From Arthrobacter sp. (GTDB lineage Bacteria; Actinomycetota; Actinomycetes; Actinomycetales; Micrococcaceae), in contig JAPSIT010000012.1 of assembly GCA_031178585.1 (NCBI GenBank), positions 1 through 33,989 of the forward strand: 33,989 nt of DNA, read 5' to 3'. The notes beneath the pieces were generated by a model. It saw nothing but the letters and a program-made list of their open reading frames with translations, made no database searches and was not told the origin of the DNA. A program made the translations under genes and the position numbers. Positions within the stretch are counted from its first letter, which is position 1. Every line of letters begins with the position of its first letter. This document shows, one piece after another, positions 24,156 to 33,423 of this stretch.

Positions 24156-24884
24156 TCAGCCCTCGAGCTTCCTGGCCCGCCTGCCACCCCGCAGGAGCAC
24201 CAGCCCCGACAGCCCGGCCAACGCACCCGTCAGCGTCGCGAGCCACGACGGAATCCCTGTTCCGGCATCCCCGCCAGCAGCCGTCTGGACGTTGTACCCG
24301 GCATTGGTCGCCGGCGCTGCGACAGGCATCGCAGCGACAGGGGCCGCATCCGTGGGCGCAGCTGCGGCCGGCATGGCCACAGGCTTGGCTGCAGGCTTCA
24401 CCGCCGGCTTAACAACCGGCTTAACGACCGGCTTCACCACCGGGGCGGGGGCTTCAGGCACTACAGCCGGCGGCACTACTGCCGGCGGCGCCGCAACCGG
24501 GGGTGCCACAACCGGCGGGGCGACCACCGGAGCTTCCTCTACAGGCGGTGCGTCAACCGGGGGCTCCGCAGGAGGTTCCACGACCGGCGGCACGTTGGGC
24601 TCCTCGTTGCCTCCCGGCTCCTGGTAGCACTCGTCGTCGTCGTGGCCGCCGTGGCCGTTGTTGCCTCCGGGCCCGCCACCCTGGCCGCTGTTCTCACCGG
24701 ACCCATGGCCGTTGACGGCATTTTCATTCACGTCGATGTCGACGATCGGGTTGGTCTCAGAACCCGTTTCATGGCAGATACTGACGTTATTGCCATGCCC
24801 GTTGTCGGGCGTCGCACTTGCCGGAAGCGTCGTCCCCAGGAGTCCTAGACCCAGAATTCCGGCTGCCGCGATAGTTCGTCTCAT
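24156..24884 (-). CDS. Proline-rich cell-surface protein, probable sortase partner
   Basis: 242 residues: signal peptide (about 1-24, ending PASA), a short N-terminal domain with ICHETGSETNPIVDIDV (36-52), a His/Gly/Asn-rich stretch, a long Pro/Val/Ala/Lys stalk (about 95-190), then NAGYNVQTAAGG (194-205), a hydrophobic segment near 211-232 and a basic tail RGGRRARKLEG. That end has the layout of a sortase signal but no LPxTG or LAxTG. The ICHxTGSxTNP pattern recurs in actinobacterial surface proteins in my memory, without a known function. The ATG at 24884 was chosen for its GGAGGG ribosome binding site and clean signal peptide. The stalk is low-complexity. Confidence 0.8.
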   Translation of the reverse strand: MRRTIAAAGILGLGLLGTTLPASATPDNGHGNNVSICHETGSETNPIVDIDVNENAVNGHGSGENSGQGGGPGGNNGHGGHDDDECYQEPGGNEEPNVPPVVEPPAEPPVDAPPVEEAPVVAPPVVAPPVAAPPAVVPPAVVPEAPAPVVKPVVKPVVKPAVKPAAKPVAMPAAAAPTDAAPVAAMPVAAPATNAGYNVQTAAGGDAGTGIPSWLATLTGALAGLSGLVLLRGGRRARKLEG

Positions 24885-25051
24885 TACATGTCCCTCCATA
24901 CCGCTGGATCGGACTGACGGGACCGGGGGGCCTTCCATTTGTCATGCCACCACCGCCTGGACATCAAACGGCGGAAGTGGGGACGATGATTGTTCCCAAG
25001 TCGTCGTCAGTCTGCTTGCAGCTTCAGGCTAGGATGCGGCTTTGCGGCAGT

Positions 25052-25135
25052 CCCGAGTAGCTTGTACGCCTTCTTTGGGCCTGCTACTTGGGGGCGGCAG
25101 GTTCACCGACCCCGGTGTACTCGGTACTACTTGGG
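25052..25135 (-). promoter_or_regulatory. Three-site CCCRAGTAG regulatory cluster
   Basis: CCCGAGTAG is on the plus strand at 25052-25060; CCCAAGTAG is on the minus strand at 25084-25092 and 25127-25135. Centres are 32 and 43 bp apart, close to three and four helical turns, which suggests a protein binding on one face of the DNA. The sites lie 170-250 bp upstream of the surface-protein start. No known regulator was recognised. Confidence 0.5.
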
Positions 25136-25163
25136 GGCTCCGCGGTGCCCCACCTCAGACGAA

Positions 25164-25206
25164 AACGCCCCCTTGCCCCGGGGTGGAACCAGGACAAGGG
25201 GGCGTT
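25164..25206 (-). terminator. metG terminator hairpin
   Basis: A perfect 12-bp stem (25164-25175 with 25195-25206) with a 19-base loop lies 35 bases after the metG stop. On the minus strand it is followed by TTTTCGTCTG. Confidence 0.85.
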
Positions 25207-25241
25207 CGGCCGGCGGCAAACGGGCCGGCAGGAGCGCAGGC

Positions 25242-26801
25242 TTAGGCTTCGGCCGGCTCTTCATACTTCGGAAAGACCGGAGCGGGTGCGGGAAGATTCG
25301 TGCCCGCAGCAATGGGCAACGGGACCGCGGTGAACTGCCGCGCCTCACCTTCAGGCTGGCCGAGCGAGCCCAGCAGCTTGGCCATCGCGGACGGCATCAC
25401 CGGCTGGGCCAGGATCGCCACGATGCGCAGTACCTCGAGGGTCACGTAAAGGACCGTCTGCATGCGTTCGACGTCGGTCTTCCGCAGCACCCAGGGGGCC
25501 TGCTCCGCAAAGTATGCATTCGTATCGCCCAGAACACTCCAGATGGCCTCGAGGGCGCGGCTGAATTCCTGCTTGTCGAAGGCGGCGCGTGCCTGGTCAA
25601 GCAGGGCGTTTGCCTGGGCCAGGATGGCCTCATCCGCTGGGGTGAAGGCGCCGGGTACCGGAACTTTGCCCTCACAGTTCTTCGCGACCATTGAGAGCGA
25701 CCGCTGGGCCAGGTTGCCGAAGTTGTTGGCGAGGTCCGAGTTCATCCTGCCGACAATTGCTTCATGGTTGTAACTGCCGTCGGCACCGAAGGGAACCTCG
25801 CGGAGGAAGAAGAACCGGACCTGGTCAAGGCCGTACTGGGCCACGAAGTCCTCAGGTGCCACGACATTGCCCAGGGACTTGGACATCTTGACCCCGTTGT
25901 TGTTCAGGAAGCCATGGATCATGATGCGCTTGGGCAGTTCGAGCCCGGCGCTCATCAGGAAGGCGGGCCAGTAGATTGCATGGAAGCGCGAGATGTCCTT
26001 GCCGATCACGTGCACGTCCGCAGGCCAGTACTTCTTGAACGACTCGGCCTCGGTGTCCGGGTACCCCGCACCTGTCAGGTAGTTGGTCAGGGCGTCCACC
26101 CAGACGTACATGACGTGCTTGTCGTTGCCGGGCACCGGCACGCCCCAGTCAAAGGTGGTGCGGCTGATGGACAGGTCCTCGAGCCCGCGGCGCACGAAGC
26201 TGATGACCTCGTTGAAGCGGTACTGTGGGGCGCCGAATTCCGGCTGGGCCTCGTAGAGCGCCAGCAGCTTGTCCTGGTAGTTGGAGAGGCGGAAGAAGTA
26301 GCTTTCCTCGGCCGTCCAGGTGACCGGGGTGTCGGTCTCCTTGGTGTACCGGGCGCCGTCCTCCTTGACCACGGTGTCGTCTTCCCCGTAGTAGGCCTCG
26401 TCGCGGACGGAGTACCAGCCCTCGTACTTGGAGAGGTAAATGTCTCCGTTGGCCTCCATCTTCTTCCAGATGGCCTGTGACGCGGCGTAGTGGTCAGCAT
26501 CCGTGGTGCGGATGAACCGGTCGTAGGAAATTCCGAGGGCGGCATGTGCCGCCTTGTAGATTTCCGCGTTGCGGTCCACGAGCTCCTTGGGCGTGATGCC
26601 TTCCTTCTCCGCGGTCTGGGCAATCTTCAGCCCGTGCTCGTCAGTGCCGGTCAGGAACATCACGTCGTAGCCGTCCAGCCGCTTGAACCGTGCCATTGCG
26701 TCGGTGGCAATGTATTCGTACGCATGGCCGATGTGCGGCACACCGTTGGGGTAGGTGATGGCCGTAGTGATGTAGAACGGGCTCTTGTCTGAGGAAGTCA
26801 C
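25242..26801 (-). CDS. metG: Methionyl-tRNA synthetase
   Basis: Class I synthetase charging tRNA-Met for both initiation and elongation. 519 residues, the short form common in actinobacteria. [12 protein letters not shown] (17-28) contains HIGH, and KMSKS is at 305-309. The insert region around 125-145 lacks CxxC zinc knuckles, indicating the metal-free type, and there is no C-terminal tRNA-binding domain. The start is GTG at 26801; TAACTT lies seven bases upstream and no ribosome binding site is seen, so it may be leaderless. A strong hairpin terminates it. Confidence 0.96.
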   Translation of the reverse strand: MTSSDKSPFYITTAITYPNGVPHIGHAYEYIATDAMARFKRLDGYDVMFLTGTDEHGLKIAQTAEKEGITPKELVDRNAEIYKAAHAALGISYDRFIRTTDADHYAASQAIWKKMEANGDIYLSKYEGWYSVRDEAYYGEDDTVVKEDGARYTKETDTPVTWTAEESYFFRLSNYQDKLLALYEAQPEFGAPQYRFNEVISFVRRGLEDLSISRTTFDWGVPVPGNDKHVMYVWVDALTNYLTGAGYPDTEAESFKKYWPADVHVIGKDISRFHAIYWPAFLMSAGLELPKRIMIHGFLNNNGVKMSKSLGNVVAPEDFVAQYGLDQVRFFFLREVPFGADGSYNHEAIVGRMNSDLANNFGNLAQRSLSMVAKNCEGKVPVPGAFTPADEAILAQANALLDQARAAFDKQEFSRALEAIWSVLGDTNAYFAEQAPWVLRKTDVERMQTVLYVTLEVLRIVAILAQPVMPSAMAKLLGSLGQPEGEARQFTAVPLPIAAGTNLPAPAPVFPKYEEPAEA

Positions 26802-26808
26802 GGGCGGA

Positions 26809-26814
26809 AAGTTA
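26809..26814 (-). promoter_or_regulatory. Candidate -10 element for leaderless metG transcript
   Basis: TAACTT on the minus strand lies seven bases before the metG GTG, in a 35-bp gap after the ABC ATPase gene. No clear -35 was found. Confidence 0.35.
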
Positions 26815-26836
26815 CCTTTGGTGCGGAGGGACGGAG

Positions 26837-27592
26837 CTAGATCAGTTCGGTCAGCGTATCGCTCAGCCGGACCAGTTCATGATCATGTGAAGCAACAAGG
26901 ACTGCAATGCCGTCGGACGTCGTGTCCTTCAGGATGCTGATGATGCGGTTCGCCGAGGCCCTGTCCAGGCTCGCAGTTGGTTCGTCGACCACGAGCACGC
27001 GCGTACCCAGGATGAGGGCACGGGCAATGGCTACGCGCTGGCGCTCACCGCCGGAGAGCTGGGCAGGGCGGTGCCGCATCCTCCGGCCCAGGCCCACCAG
27101 GTCCAGCAGGTCCTTGGCCATGTCGCGGCGCTGTTCCACTTCGCCGTCCGGGACGGCGGGCAGCAGCACGTTCTCGAGCGCGCTCATGCCGTCGATCAGG
27201 GCGCCGCCCTGGTCGACGTAGCCGATCAGGGCACGGCGGCGGTCGGCGATCTCGTCGTCGCTCATGCTTTCGAGCGACTGGCCCTCCCAGAGCACCCGGC
27301 CCGACGTCGGCAGCGTAAGTCCCGCTCCAACCGTCAGGATGCTGGTCTTGCCGGAACCGCTGCGGCCGGCCACGCAGTGCATCTCGCCCGCGTGCAGAGT
27401 CAGGTCGAAGCCCTCTACGACGCTGACGGCGTCGGCTCCGCCCTTGCCACCGCCGTAGCGGATGGTGATGTTGCTCAGTTCCAGCGGTGTACCGTGATCG
27501 GCGGCCTTGACGATGGTGCTGGCACGCGTTTGGAGTGCGCCTTCGCCGTCGTCGTTCCCGCGCTGGCGGCGAAGGTTGCGGTCGTTGGTCAT
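26837..27592 (-). CDS. ABC transporter ATP-binding protein (MacB/LolD-like)
   Basis: 251 residues. Walker [10 protein letters not shown] (76-84), Q-loop YVDQGG (125-130), signature LSGGERQR (179-186), Walker B VLVVDEP (199-205), and the switch His in VASHDHE. An unusual polar N-terminal extension of about 35 residues precedes the domain. The sequence type is that paired with FtsX/MacB-like permeases, which act mechanically rather than as classic importers. Its ATG overlaps the permease stop by four bases (27589-27592), so the two subunits are coupled. Substrate is unknown. Confidence 0.93.
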   Translation of the reverse strand: MTNDRNLRRQRGNDDGEGALQTRASTIVKAADHGTPLELSNITIRYGGGKGGADAVSVVEGFDLTLHAGEMHCVAGRSGSGKTSILTVGAGLTLPTSGRVLWEGQSLESMSDDEIADRRRALIGYVDQGGALIDGMSALENVLLPAVPDGEVEQRRDMAKDLLDLVGLGRRMRHRPAQLSGGERQRVAIARALILGTRVLVVDEPTASLDRASANRIISILKDTTSDGIAVLVASHDHELVRLSDTLTELI

Positions 27593-30384
27593 TGGACTAC
27601 TTTCGTTGCAATCGGAATCCAGCAGAGGACTGCCACGAGCCCGGCCACGGCGGCCCAGAGCGCGGCGTAGGGAGCAAGGAGCAGCCCGACACCGAGGGCG
27701 CCCAGGACGCCCAGCGGTACAGCCACCGCTCCCACGAGGGCATTTTCGAACAGACGGACCTGGCCGAGCATGTCAGGGTTCCATCCCATCGCTTCCAGGG
27801 TGCCGAGGTACTGGCGCTTGGCCTGCAGCTCGAAGCGCCCCGTCACGAGGGTGAGCAGGAGCGCCACGGCAACACCGGACAGCCCCAGAACAAGGCTGGG
27901 CAGGGCGATGCTGGTGGCGGCCAGCCCGCTCAGTGCGCTGGCCCCTGCTGCACGCGGAATGTCGATGAGCAGGGCGATGAGGCCACCGACAGCGGCGCCG
28001 AACACGCCGACTGCCACCGCAAGCGAGATGGCGTTGAAGCGGTTGGTCGTTAGCTGCCGGTTGGCGAAGGTCAGCGGGGAGTCCACGGCAATGAGCCGCT
28101 CATCGTGCTGCGGCTCCTGGTCGACTTCCTCGCGGTGCCGCAGCTGCTGTGCTGCGAAGAACGCAGCTGCTGCGTACAGCACCAGCACGGATGCGGAAAC
28201 AATCACGGTTGCGAGGTTCCAGCTCAGCAGGCTCAGCACGACGCCGGCCACGGCCAGCAGTGCGGCGCCCACGGCGAACTCCTCCAGCACCCATGACCGG
28301 ATGCGGCGCTGGGTCCAGCCCATGGCGCGAAGGGTGCCGGCCTCGCGCCGGCGCTGGCGCACGTAGCTCACGGTCGACGCCCCGGTCAGCAGCGCGGCGC
28401 CGCAGAGCGTCAGGAAGAGCAGCGTAAGGTTCGTAGCGGTCAGCGAGCCCGTTACGGCGTCGGCGGCGTCCTGCCTGACCCACGACTGCTGGACGGTGCC
28501 CAGCGCGGATTCCTTGCCGGCGTCGTCCTTCGAGTAGCCGGGGACGAAGATGTTGGCATCCTCCCGGGCCGAGCCGGCCACGATGGTGGCCTCCAGTCCC
28601 ATGTCCCGGATCTCGTTGGCGAGCTTTTCAACCTCCGGCTGTGCCTGCTTCCAGCTGCCGGGGACACCGGCACGGACGCGCACGGCGTCAATGACGGAGG
28701 CGTTCTTCTCGTATCCGCGGGCGGCCGCAAGGCCGTAGTAGTCGGTGATGGCGCCGGCCGACTGGCTGGCCAGCCCCGTGGCGCTCAGCGACGGCTTGAG
28801 CGTGGTGTCCTCGACGTCCTTCCCCTTGGCGTCCTTGGTCAGGGTCATGGGGGTGGGGTCATAGCCGCCCAGCGGAAGCCGGTTCACGTCCCCGGCTGCC
28901 TTCTGAACCTCAGCGGGATCGAACGTACCGTAGACCATGGCGAGCGGCGCGGCCAGCTTCTCCCCCGTCTCAAGGCTCTCCCGGTAGGAGCGCTCGTCCA
29001 CGGGATTGCGCTGGGTCTGGTCCACGGGGTCACCGGTTGCTGACGTCTCCGGAAGCCTGTTCACGGTGACCCATTCGCCGGGCGTCGCGGTCTTGTCAAC
29101 GGCGCCGTTGCCCGCCGTCGAGCCGTCCTTGTACTTGGGCGCGGAGGCGAAGTCCGTGCTCCAGGTGGCAGGCGTGTAGAGGCCGCGGCCAAAGCTTTCG
29201 GGGTTGCCCAGCAGCTTGGAGTGGTCGGTGGATCCGGGCCAGGCCAGGGCGAAGGGCGACTTGGACACGAAGGGCAGGTAGTCGCTGCCGAGGGAGCGGT
29301 CAACAGTTCCGACGTCCTTGACCACGTTTCCGGCGTCGTCGATTTCCTCGATCTTCACCGAGTACTTCAGGTCAAGGGACGTGCCCGAGCGGACGATCAG
29401 CGGAATCGCTTTCGAGTCCTCGGTCAGCTGACCGTTCATCTTCGCTTGCTGGTACTGGGTCATCAGCGGCGCCCAGTACTTGAGCTTGACGCCCAGGAAG
29501 TCCGGGCCCTCCTCCAGTTCCTTCATCCCGATGCCGCCGGTGAAGAGGCTTTCAAAGTGGCGGCCGACAGCTTCGGCGTTGCGGGCGTCCGCCGGCGGAG
29601 CCTTCTCCAGCGGGGCCAGGAAGTCTCCGGCGGACCCGAGCAGGGCCCGCTCCGCGACGGGGTCGACGGCGACCACGGACTCGGTGACCTCGGGTGCCAT
29701 GGGCAGGGCAACGGTGAGGTTGAAAAGATTATGTTCGGAGCCTCCGGCGGGTGCTGGGAACTTGATGCCCGTCTCCCCCTCGGGCCCGGCGATGCGCGTG
29801 CTCTTACCACCGGGGGTATCCTCCTCGACGAGGCGGGCCTTGCCCAGGGTCCCTTCCGCCGTGGACTTGAAGAGTGTCCGCTCAGTGGACCCGTCGGAGC
29901 TCGTGGCACTTGCCGTGAGGCGGTACTTTTTAGGTGTTTCGCTGAGCACTGACTCTGCGGCGGGCCACTTGCCCGGATCGGTGGCGCTCGGGTCACCGGC
30001 GGTGGCTGTGCCCACAAGCCCGGAGTTGTAGCCGAGGTAGTCCATGGCCTCGAGCCTGGGTGCCTCCAGGTTCTGGGTCACGCGGGACACCAGGCTGATG
30101 GGAGCCGCGACGGAGGTGCCGGACAGATCCCTGATGCCCTGCAGCTGGTCGAAGCTGATGCCGCCCTGGCCGGTGGCGATCTCCGGCTGCATCAGTGCCC
30201 CTCCGGAACCCGCCTTGGCCTGTACCAGGATGTCGTAGAGCCCGCGCGAGTTCTCGTCCACGGTCCTGGTCAGGGCAGCCTGGGACTGCGTCTGGACCAG
30301 GACGGAGAGGCACATGGCGGCGGTCAAAATGGCAGCGGTCAGCAGCAGCACTCTGCTTCTGATGAACCTCTGGACGGCATTCAT
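27589..30384 (-). CDS. Large FtsX-family ABC permease
   Basis: 931 residues from the ATG at 30384, supported by an AGGGAG ribosome binding site. A first membrane helix (about 11-30) is followed by an extracytoplasmic region of roughly 600 residues, then a C-terminal membrane section with about seven helices. Two FtsX-type hallmarks, GTLRAMGWTQRRI and GTLEAMGWNPDML, show two permease halves in one chain. This is the layout of permeases that move lipoproteins, peptides or signals across the envelope. The same frame extends to 30528 upstream but lacks a start signal and crosses the serA terminator. No receptor, two-component system or resistance gene lies nearby to hint at cargo. Confidence 0.9.
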   Translation of the reverse strand: MNAVQRFIRSRVLLLTAAILTAAMCLSVLVQTQSQAALTRTVDENSRGLYDILVQAKAGSGGALMQPEIATGQGGISFDQLQGIRDLSGTSVAAPISLVSRVTQNLEAPRLEAMDYLGYNSGLVGTATAGDPSATDPGKWPAAESVLSETPKKYRLTASATSSDGSTERTLFKSTAEGTLGKARLVEEDTPGGKSTRIAGPEGETGIKFPAPAGGSEHNLFNLTVALPMAPEVTESVVAVDPVAERALLGSAGDFLAPLEKAPPADARNAEAVGRHFESLFTGGIGMKELEEGPDFLGVKLKYWAPLMTQYQQAKMNGQLTEDSKAIPLIVRSGTSLDLKYSVKIEEIDDAGNVVKDVGTVDRSLGSDYLPFVSKSPFALAWPGSTDHSKLLGNPESFGRGLYTPATWSTDFASAPKYKDGSTAGNGAVDKTATPGEWVTVNRLPETSATGDPVDQTQRNPVDERSYRESLETGEKLAAPLAMVYGTFDPAEVQKAAGDVNRLPLGGYDPTPMTLTKDAKGKDVEDTTLKPSLSATGLASQSAGAITDYYGLAAARGYEKNASVIDAVRVRAGVPGSWKQAQPEVEKLANEIRDMGLEATIVAGSAREDANIFVPGYSKDDAGKESALGTVQQSWVRQDAADAVTGSLTATNLTLLFLTLCGAALLTGASTVSYVRQRRREAGTLRAMGWTQRRIRSWVLEEFAVGAALLAVAGVVLSLLSWNLATVIVSASVLVLYAAAAFFAAQQLRHREEVDQEPQHDERLIAVDSPLTFANRQLTTNRFNAISLAVAVGVFGAAVGGLIALLIDIPRAAGASALSGLAATSIALPSLVLGLSGVAVALLLTLVTGRFELQAKRQYLGTLEAMGWNPDMLGQVRLFENALVGAVAVPLGVLGALGVGLLLAPYAALWAAVAGLVAVLCWIPIATKVVQ

Positions 30385-30406
30385 TGGGCTCCCTGAAACC
30401 TGGATT

Positions 30407-30418
30407 GCGTGCGCACGC
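30407..30418. other. 12-bp perfect palindrome before the permease gene
   Basis: GCGTGCGCACGC reads the same on both strands and lies 23 bases before the permease start, just ahead of its ribosome binding site. It could be an operator or a small RNA hairpin. No regulator is assigned. Confidence 0.5.
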
Positions 30419-30458
30419 CTCAGCACCGGTGAGGTGGAGGTTGCCCTTGCGGGTGTGC

Positions 30459-30529
30459 AAAAAAGTAATTGGCCGGCCTGCCGGCAGGATCCGAAAACGG
30501 ACCTAGCCATTGTACGCAGACCGGCCAAT
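30459..30529 (-). terminator. serA intrinsic terminator
   Basis: On the minus strand a long hairpin (9-bp base ATTGGCCGG/CCGGCCAAT at 30529-30521 and 30476-30468, extended inward to a TCCG-TTTT-CGGA tip with one seven-base bulge) is followed by TACTTTTTT. It should stop serA transcription before the permease gene. A -10-like TACAAT (30514-30509) lies inside the stem bulge. Confidence 0.85.
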
Positions 30530-30539
30530 CAAATGTGGC

Positions 30540-30571
30540 CGGGGTGACCCGGCGGTGCGGAGTTCACCCCG
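30540..30571 (-). terminator. Second hairpin just after serA
   Basis: CGGGGTGA (30540-30547) pairs with TCACCCCG (30564-30571), a perfect 8-bp stem 12 bases after the serA stop, without a T-run. It stands in tandem before the stronger terminator. Confidence 0.55.
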
Positions 30572-30582
30572 TGTTCATCTTC

Positions 30583-32172
30583 CTAGTCTTCGAGATCCAC
30601 TTCACGCACCATCTCGGCACCGATGCCGGCCTTGATGGCATCCAGGACCTGCTGCGGGACGGAGCTGTCGATCGTCAACAGCGCCAGTACCTGTCCGCCT
30701 TCCGCGTTCCGGGCAACCTGCATGCCACCGATGTTGATGTTGTTCATGCCCAGAATGTGGCCGATGGTGCCGATCACGCCGGGACGGTCGGCGTAGGACA
30801 CGACGACCAGGTGTTCGCTGATGGGGATTTCGACGTCGTATCCGTTGACGCCCACCAGCTTCTGCACCTGCTTCGGGCCGGTGAGGGTACCGGCGACAGA
30901 GATCTGGGACCCGTCACTCAGGGCTCCACGCAGGGTCAGGACGTTGCGGTAGTCCTCGGCCTCGGGGGTGGTGATCAGCCGGGCGTTGATGCCGCGCTGT
31001 TCGGCGATTACCGGGGCGTTGACGTAGGAGACCTGCTCGGTGACAACGTCGGCGAAGATGCCCTTCAGCGCTGCGAGCTCCAGCACCTTCACATCCAGGG
31101 CGGCTATTTCACCGGCGACCTCGACGTCGATCTGGGTCAGCGAGGCGTGGGTCAGGGCCGTGAAGATGCGGCCCAGCTTCTCGATGAGCGGGATGCCGGG
31201 GCGGACGTCGGGGGCGATCACGCCGCCGGCCACGTTGACAGCATCGGGAACGAGCTCGCCGGCAAGCGCCAGGCGGACGGACCTGGCGACAGAGACGCCG
31301 GCCTTTTCCTGGGCTTCGTCCGTGGAGGCACCCAGGTGGGGCGTGACCACCACGTTGTCCAGCTTGAAGAACGGGAGGTCGGTGGCGGGCTCCTGCACGA
31401 AGACGTCCACGCCGGCGCCGGCGATCTGGCCGTCCTGAAGTGCGGTGTAGAGAGCCTCCTCATCAACGAGGCCGCCGCGGGCCACGTTGATCACGTAGGC
31501 CGTGCTCTTCATCTTCTTGAAGGCGTCGGCGCCCAGCATGCCGACCGTCTCGGGGGTCTTGGGCATGTGGATCGTGATGAAGTCCGACTGCGCAAGCAGC
31601 TCATCGAGGGTCACCAGCTTCACGCCGAGCTGGGCGGCGCGGGCGGAAGTGATGTAGGGGTCGTAGGCGAGGATCTCCGTGTCGAAGCCCTGGAGGCGGG
31701 CGGCGACCAGCGCGCCGATCCGGCCAAGGCCGATGATGCCGATCTTCTTTTCGAACAGTTCGATGCCCGTGTACTTGGAGCGCTTCCACTCGCCGTCCTT
31801 GAGCGCAGCGCTCGCCTGCGGGATGTGGCGTGCAAGGCTGAGGATGTGGCCCACGGTCAGTTCTGCAGCGGAGACGATGTTCGACGTCGGGGCGTTGACC
31901 ACCATGACACCGGCCTGGGTGGCGGCCTTGATATCCACGTTGTCCAGGCCGACGCCGGCACGGGCGATCACCTTCAGGTTTTTCGCGGCGGCGATGGCCT
32001 CGGCGTCAACCTTGGTTGCGGAGCGGACCAGGATGGCGTCGACGTCCCCGATGGCGGAGAGCAGCTGCGAACGATCGGCGCCGTCGGTCTGGCGGATTTC
32101 AAAGTCCGGGCCAAGGGCCTCGATGGTGGCGGGCGAAAGTTCTTCGGCGAGCAATACTACGGGTTTTGACAC
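30583..32172 (-). CDS. serA: D-3-phosphoglycerate dehydrogenase
   Basis: First enzyme of serine synthesis, oxidising 3-phosphoglycerate with NAD. 529 residues, the long form with an intervening domain and a C-terminal ACT domain (about 455-529) that usually gives serine feedback inhibition. Visible: NAD motif GLGRIG (148-153), catalytic Arg232 in NVARGGLVDE, Glu261 in FVQEP, His279 in PHLGAST. The start is GTG at 32172 with a GAGGA ribosome binding site seven bases upstream. It follows ilvC on the same strand but a clear hairpin separates them. Two hairpins lie after its stop. Confidence 0.96.
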   Translation of the reverse strand: MSKPVVLLAEELSPATIEALGPDFEIRQTDGADRSQLLSAIGDVDAILVRSATKVDAEAIAAAKNLKVIARAGVGLDNVDIKAATQAGVMVVNAPTSNIVSAAELTVGHILSLARHIPQASAALKDGEWKRSKYTGIELFEKKIGIIGLGRIGALVAARLQGFDTEILAYDPYITSARAAQLGVKLVTLDELLAQSDFITIHMPKTPETVGMLGADAFKKMKSTAYVINVARGGLVDEEALYTALQDGQIAGAGVDVFVQEPATDLPFFKLDNVVVTPHLGASTDEAQEKAGVSVARSVRLALAGELVPDAVNVAGGVIAPDVRPGIPLIEKLGRIFTALTHASLTQIDVEVAGEIAALDVKVLELAALKGIFADVVTEQVSYVNAPVIAEQRGINARLITTPEAEDYRNVLTLRGALSDGSQISVAGTLTGPKQVQKLVGVNGYDVEIPISEHLVVVSYADRPGVIGTIGHILGMNNINIGGMQVARNAEGGQVLALLTIDSSVPQQVLDAIKAGIGAEMVREVDLED

Positions 32173-32209
32173 GGCTGATCCTCTGCGTTGCAGTCCTGGG
32201 GATGAATAA

Positions 32210-32215
32210 AGTCTA
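32210..32215 (-). promoter_or_regulatory. Candidate serA -10 element
   Basis: TAGACT on the minus strand fits TANNNT and lies between the ilvC terminator and the serA ribosome binding site. A matching -35 would fall inside the terminator stem and is not convincing. Confidence 0.3.
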
Positions 32216-32226
32216 GGCTGACGGAA

Positions 32227-32262
32227 AGGCCGGGCTCACATTGTTAAGTGTGAACCCGGCCT
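32227..32262 (-). terminator. ilvC terminator hairpin
   Basis: A 14-bp stem (32227-32240 with 32249-32262, 8-base loop). On the minus strand every position pairs, one as G-U, whereas the plus strand has an A-C mismatch, which supports a minus-strand role. The tail is CTTTCCGTCAG. Confidence 0.85.
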
Positions 32263-32263
32263 C

Positions 32264-32317
32264 ACTGTCGCGCTTGAACGCCGTCGCGTTCGAACGGCAC
32301 TGTTGCGCTCGAACGGC
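32264..32317. repeat. Three imperfect copies of a 16-19 bp repeat after ilvC
   Basis: ACTGTCGCGCTTGAACGCC, GTCGCGTTCGAACGGC and ACTGTTGCGCTCGAACGGC follow each other at 32264-32282, 32283-32298 and 32299-32317. They fill the space between the ilvC stop and its terminator hairpin. Confidence 0.7.
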
Positions 32318-32325
32318 GCGGAGCC

Positions 32326-33423
<1,098 letters not shown>

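Larger units (their letters stand above)
24885..25241. other. 357-bp intergenic region between the surface protein and metG
   Basis: No credible gene is present. It holds the metG terminator hairpin (25164-25206), three copies of a CCCRAGTAG motif (25052-25135), and presumably the promoter of the surface-protein/sortase operon. About 150 bases next to the surface protein show nothing recognisable. Confidence 0.7.

Noticed and set aside
24219..24260. LATLTG as an LAxTG sortase signal in the surface protein
   Set aside because: It has an extra residue and falls inside the hydrophobic segment, not before it.
29221..29952. Plus-strand open frames opposite the permease
   Set aside because: Antisense to a well-supported membrane protein gene; no start signals or motifs.
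30469..32169. 566-codon plus-strand open frame opposite serA
   Set aside because: Its translation is Gly/Asp/Val/Leu-rich and motif-free, produced by the codon bias of serA on the other strand.
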